A stretch of 42,457 bases of DNA from an uncultured Verrucomicrobiota bacterium. Lineage in GTDB: Bacteria; Verrucomicrobiota; Verrucomicrobiia; Opitutales; Intestinicryptomonadaceae. The position numbers and the translations under genes were made by a program. Location: the NCBI GenBank assembly GCA_949293415.1, contig CASFDK010000012.1, forward strand, positions 1 to 42,457, given 5' to 3'. A model generated the notes under the pieces. That model was given only the letters and a program-made list of their open reading frames with translations. It was not told the origin of the DNA and did no database searches. Shown here piece after piece: positions 42,218 through 42,457 of the stretch. Numbering within the stretch: the stretch's first letter is position 1; each line of letters begins with the position of its first letter.

Positions 42218-42384
42218 AGTTTACTTCTTTCGGATTTCTTTGTTTAAAAAATTAAAACGATGCAGGCTAACGGTTTTTTGCTCGCATTCCAGCTTTTTTT
42301 TCATTTTTTTTCGATTTCGTGCAACTTTGCCGCTCCGCGGGCGTTCGATACGGTTGAAAACGCAATTATACGGAAGCGGAAACA

Positions 42385-42457
42385 ATGTTGCAGGCGGAAC
42401 GAATGCAGACCAATCAAAAGACGGAAGTCGAAAAATTCGACGAAGACATTGCGTTTA
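42385..42457 (+). CDS. Start of a plus-strand gene, cut by window edge
   Basis: An ORF from ATG at 42385 (or 42403) stays open to the last base; 24 codons are visible (including VEKFDEDIAF). GGAAGCGGAA precedes the first ATG. It is divergent from the small basic protein gene. Too short to assign. Confidence 0.4.
   Translation, partial: MLQAERMQTNQKTEVEKFDEDIAF

Noticed and set aside
1..42457. tRNA, rRNA, riboswitch or insertion sequence
   Set aside because: I looked for cloverleaf-like intergenic pieces, transposase motifs and terminal repeats and found none I could support by reading; a covariance-model scan would be needed to exclude small RNAs.

Overview
The window reads as chromosomal DNA of a Verrucomicrobiota bacterium, probably of the Opitutales/Puniceicoccales kind. 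This is inferred from two exported proteins with VPEP-type PEP-CTERM tails, a Planctomycetes-Verrucomicrobia (PVM) type bacterial microcompartment (BMC) locus, many secreted glycan-active enzymes, moderately high GC, and Shine-Dalgarno sites that are often weak or absent. No rRNA, tRNA, CRISPR array, insertion sequence or phage gene was recognised.

Bases 1-12,430 are mostly carbohydrate metabolism. A minus-strand run has an SGNH-fold hydrolase followed by two tandem GH99-like (WbsX) enzymes, the second cut by the window edge. A divergent PEP-CTERM protein and a flavin-binding PNPOx-family protein follow. Next is the pair of a GGGtGRT protein and a NifU/IscU-like scaffold. A three-gene minus-strand operon then carries a clan GH-A hydrolase, a beta-propeller glycosidase and a GH63-like enzyme. 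Intrinsic terminators separate these units.

Bases 12,431-28,405 mix housekeeping and envelope genes. They include purD with an LptF/LptG permease, a second secreted GH-A-like hydrolase, and a lipoprotein xylose-isomerase-like enzyme paired with a Tat-exported Gfo/Idh/MocA oxidoreductase. A tightly packed six-gene operon follows: L,D-transpeptidase, NtrC-type regulator, murJ, hemE, hemN, sixA. Divergent asd and an orphan WecE-like sugar aminotransferase close this part. Bases 28,406-30,447 hold a hairpin-rich spacer with a possible 35-residue ORF and an unrecognised exported protein.

Bases 30,524-39,017 are the centrepiece: an 11-gene minus-strand BMC operon with a divergent AraC-family regulator. 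In transcription order it encodes PduL phosphotransacylase, two BMC-H shell proteins, an acetate-kinase-like enzyme, a third BMC-H, a BMC-P vertex protein, CoA-acylating aldehyde dehydrogenase, two more BMC-P proteins, a class II aldolase and a lactate/malate dehydrogenase-family enzyme. By analogy with the PVM compartment, the aldolase would cleave fuculose-1-phosphate or rhamnulose-1-phosphate to DHAP and L-lactaldehyde. Aldehyde dehydrogenase, PduL and the kinase would convert lactaldehyde to lactate plus ATP, and the dehydrogenase would recycle NADH inside the shell. Unusual points are three BMC-H paralogues with different pore loops, an aldolase with a EutQ/EutT-like N-terminus and an amphipathic C-terminal helix, a kinase lacking several canonical residues, a dehydrogenase with Arg at the specificity position, and an AraC rather than the usual DeoR regulator.

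Bases 39,018-42,457 hold a second PEP-CTERM protein, a doubtful ORF lying between two terminators, an RRM RNA-binding protein with an arginine-rich repeat tail, ribosomal protein bL28, a 58-residue basic protein and the first bases of a plus-strand gene.
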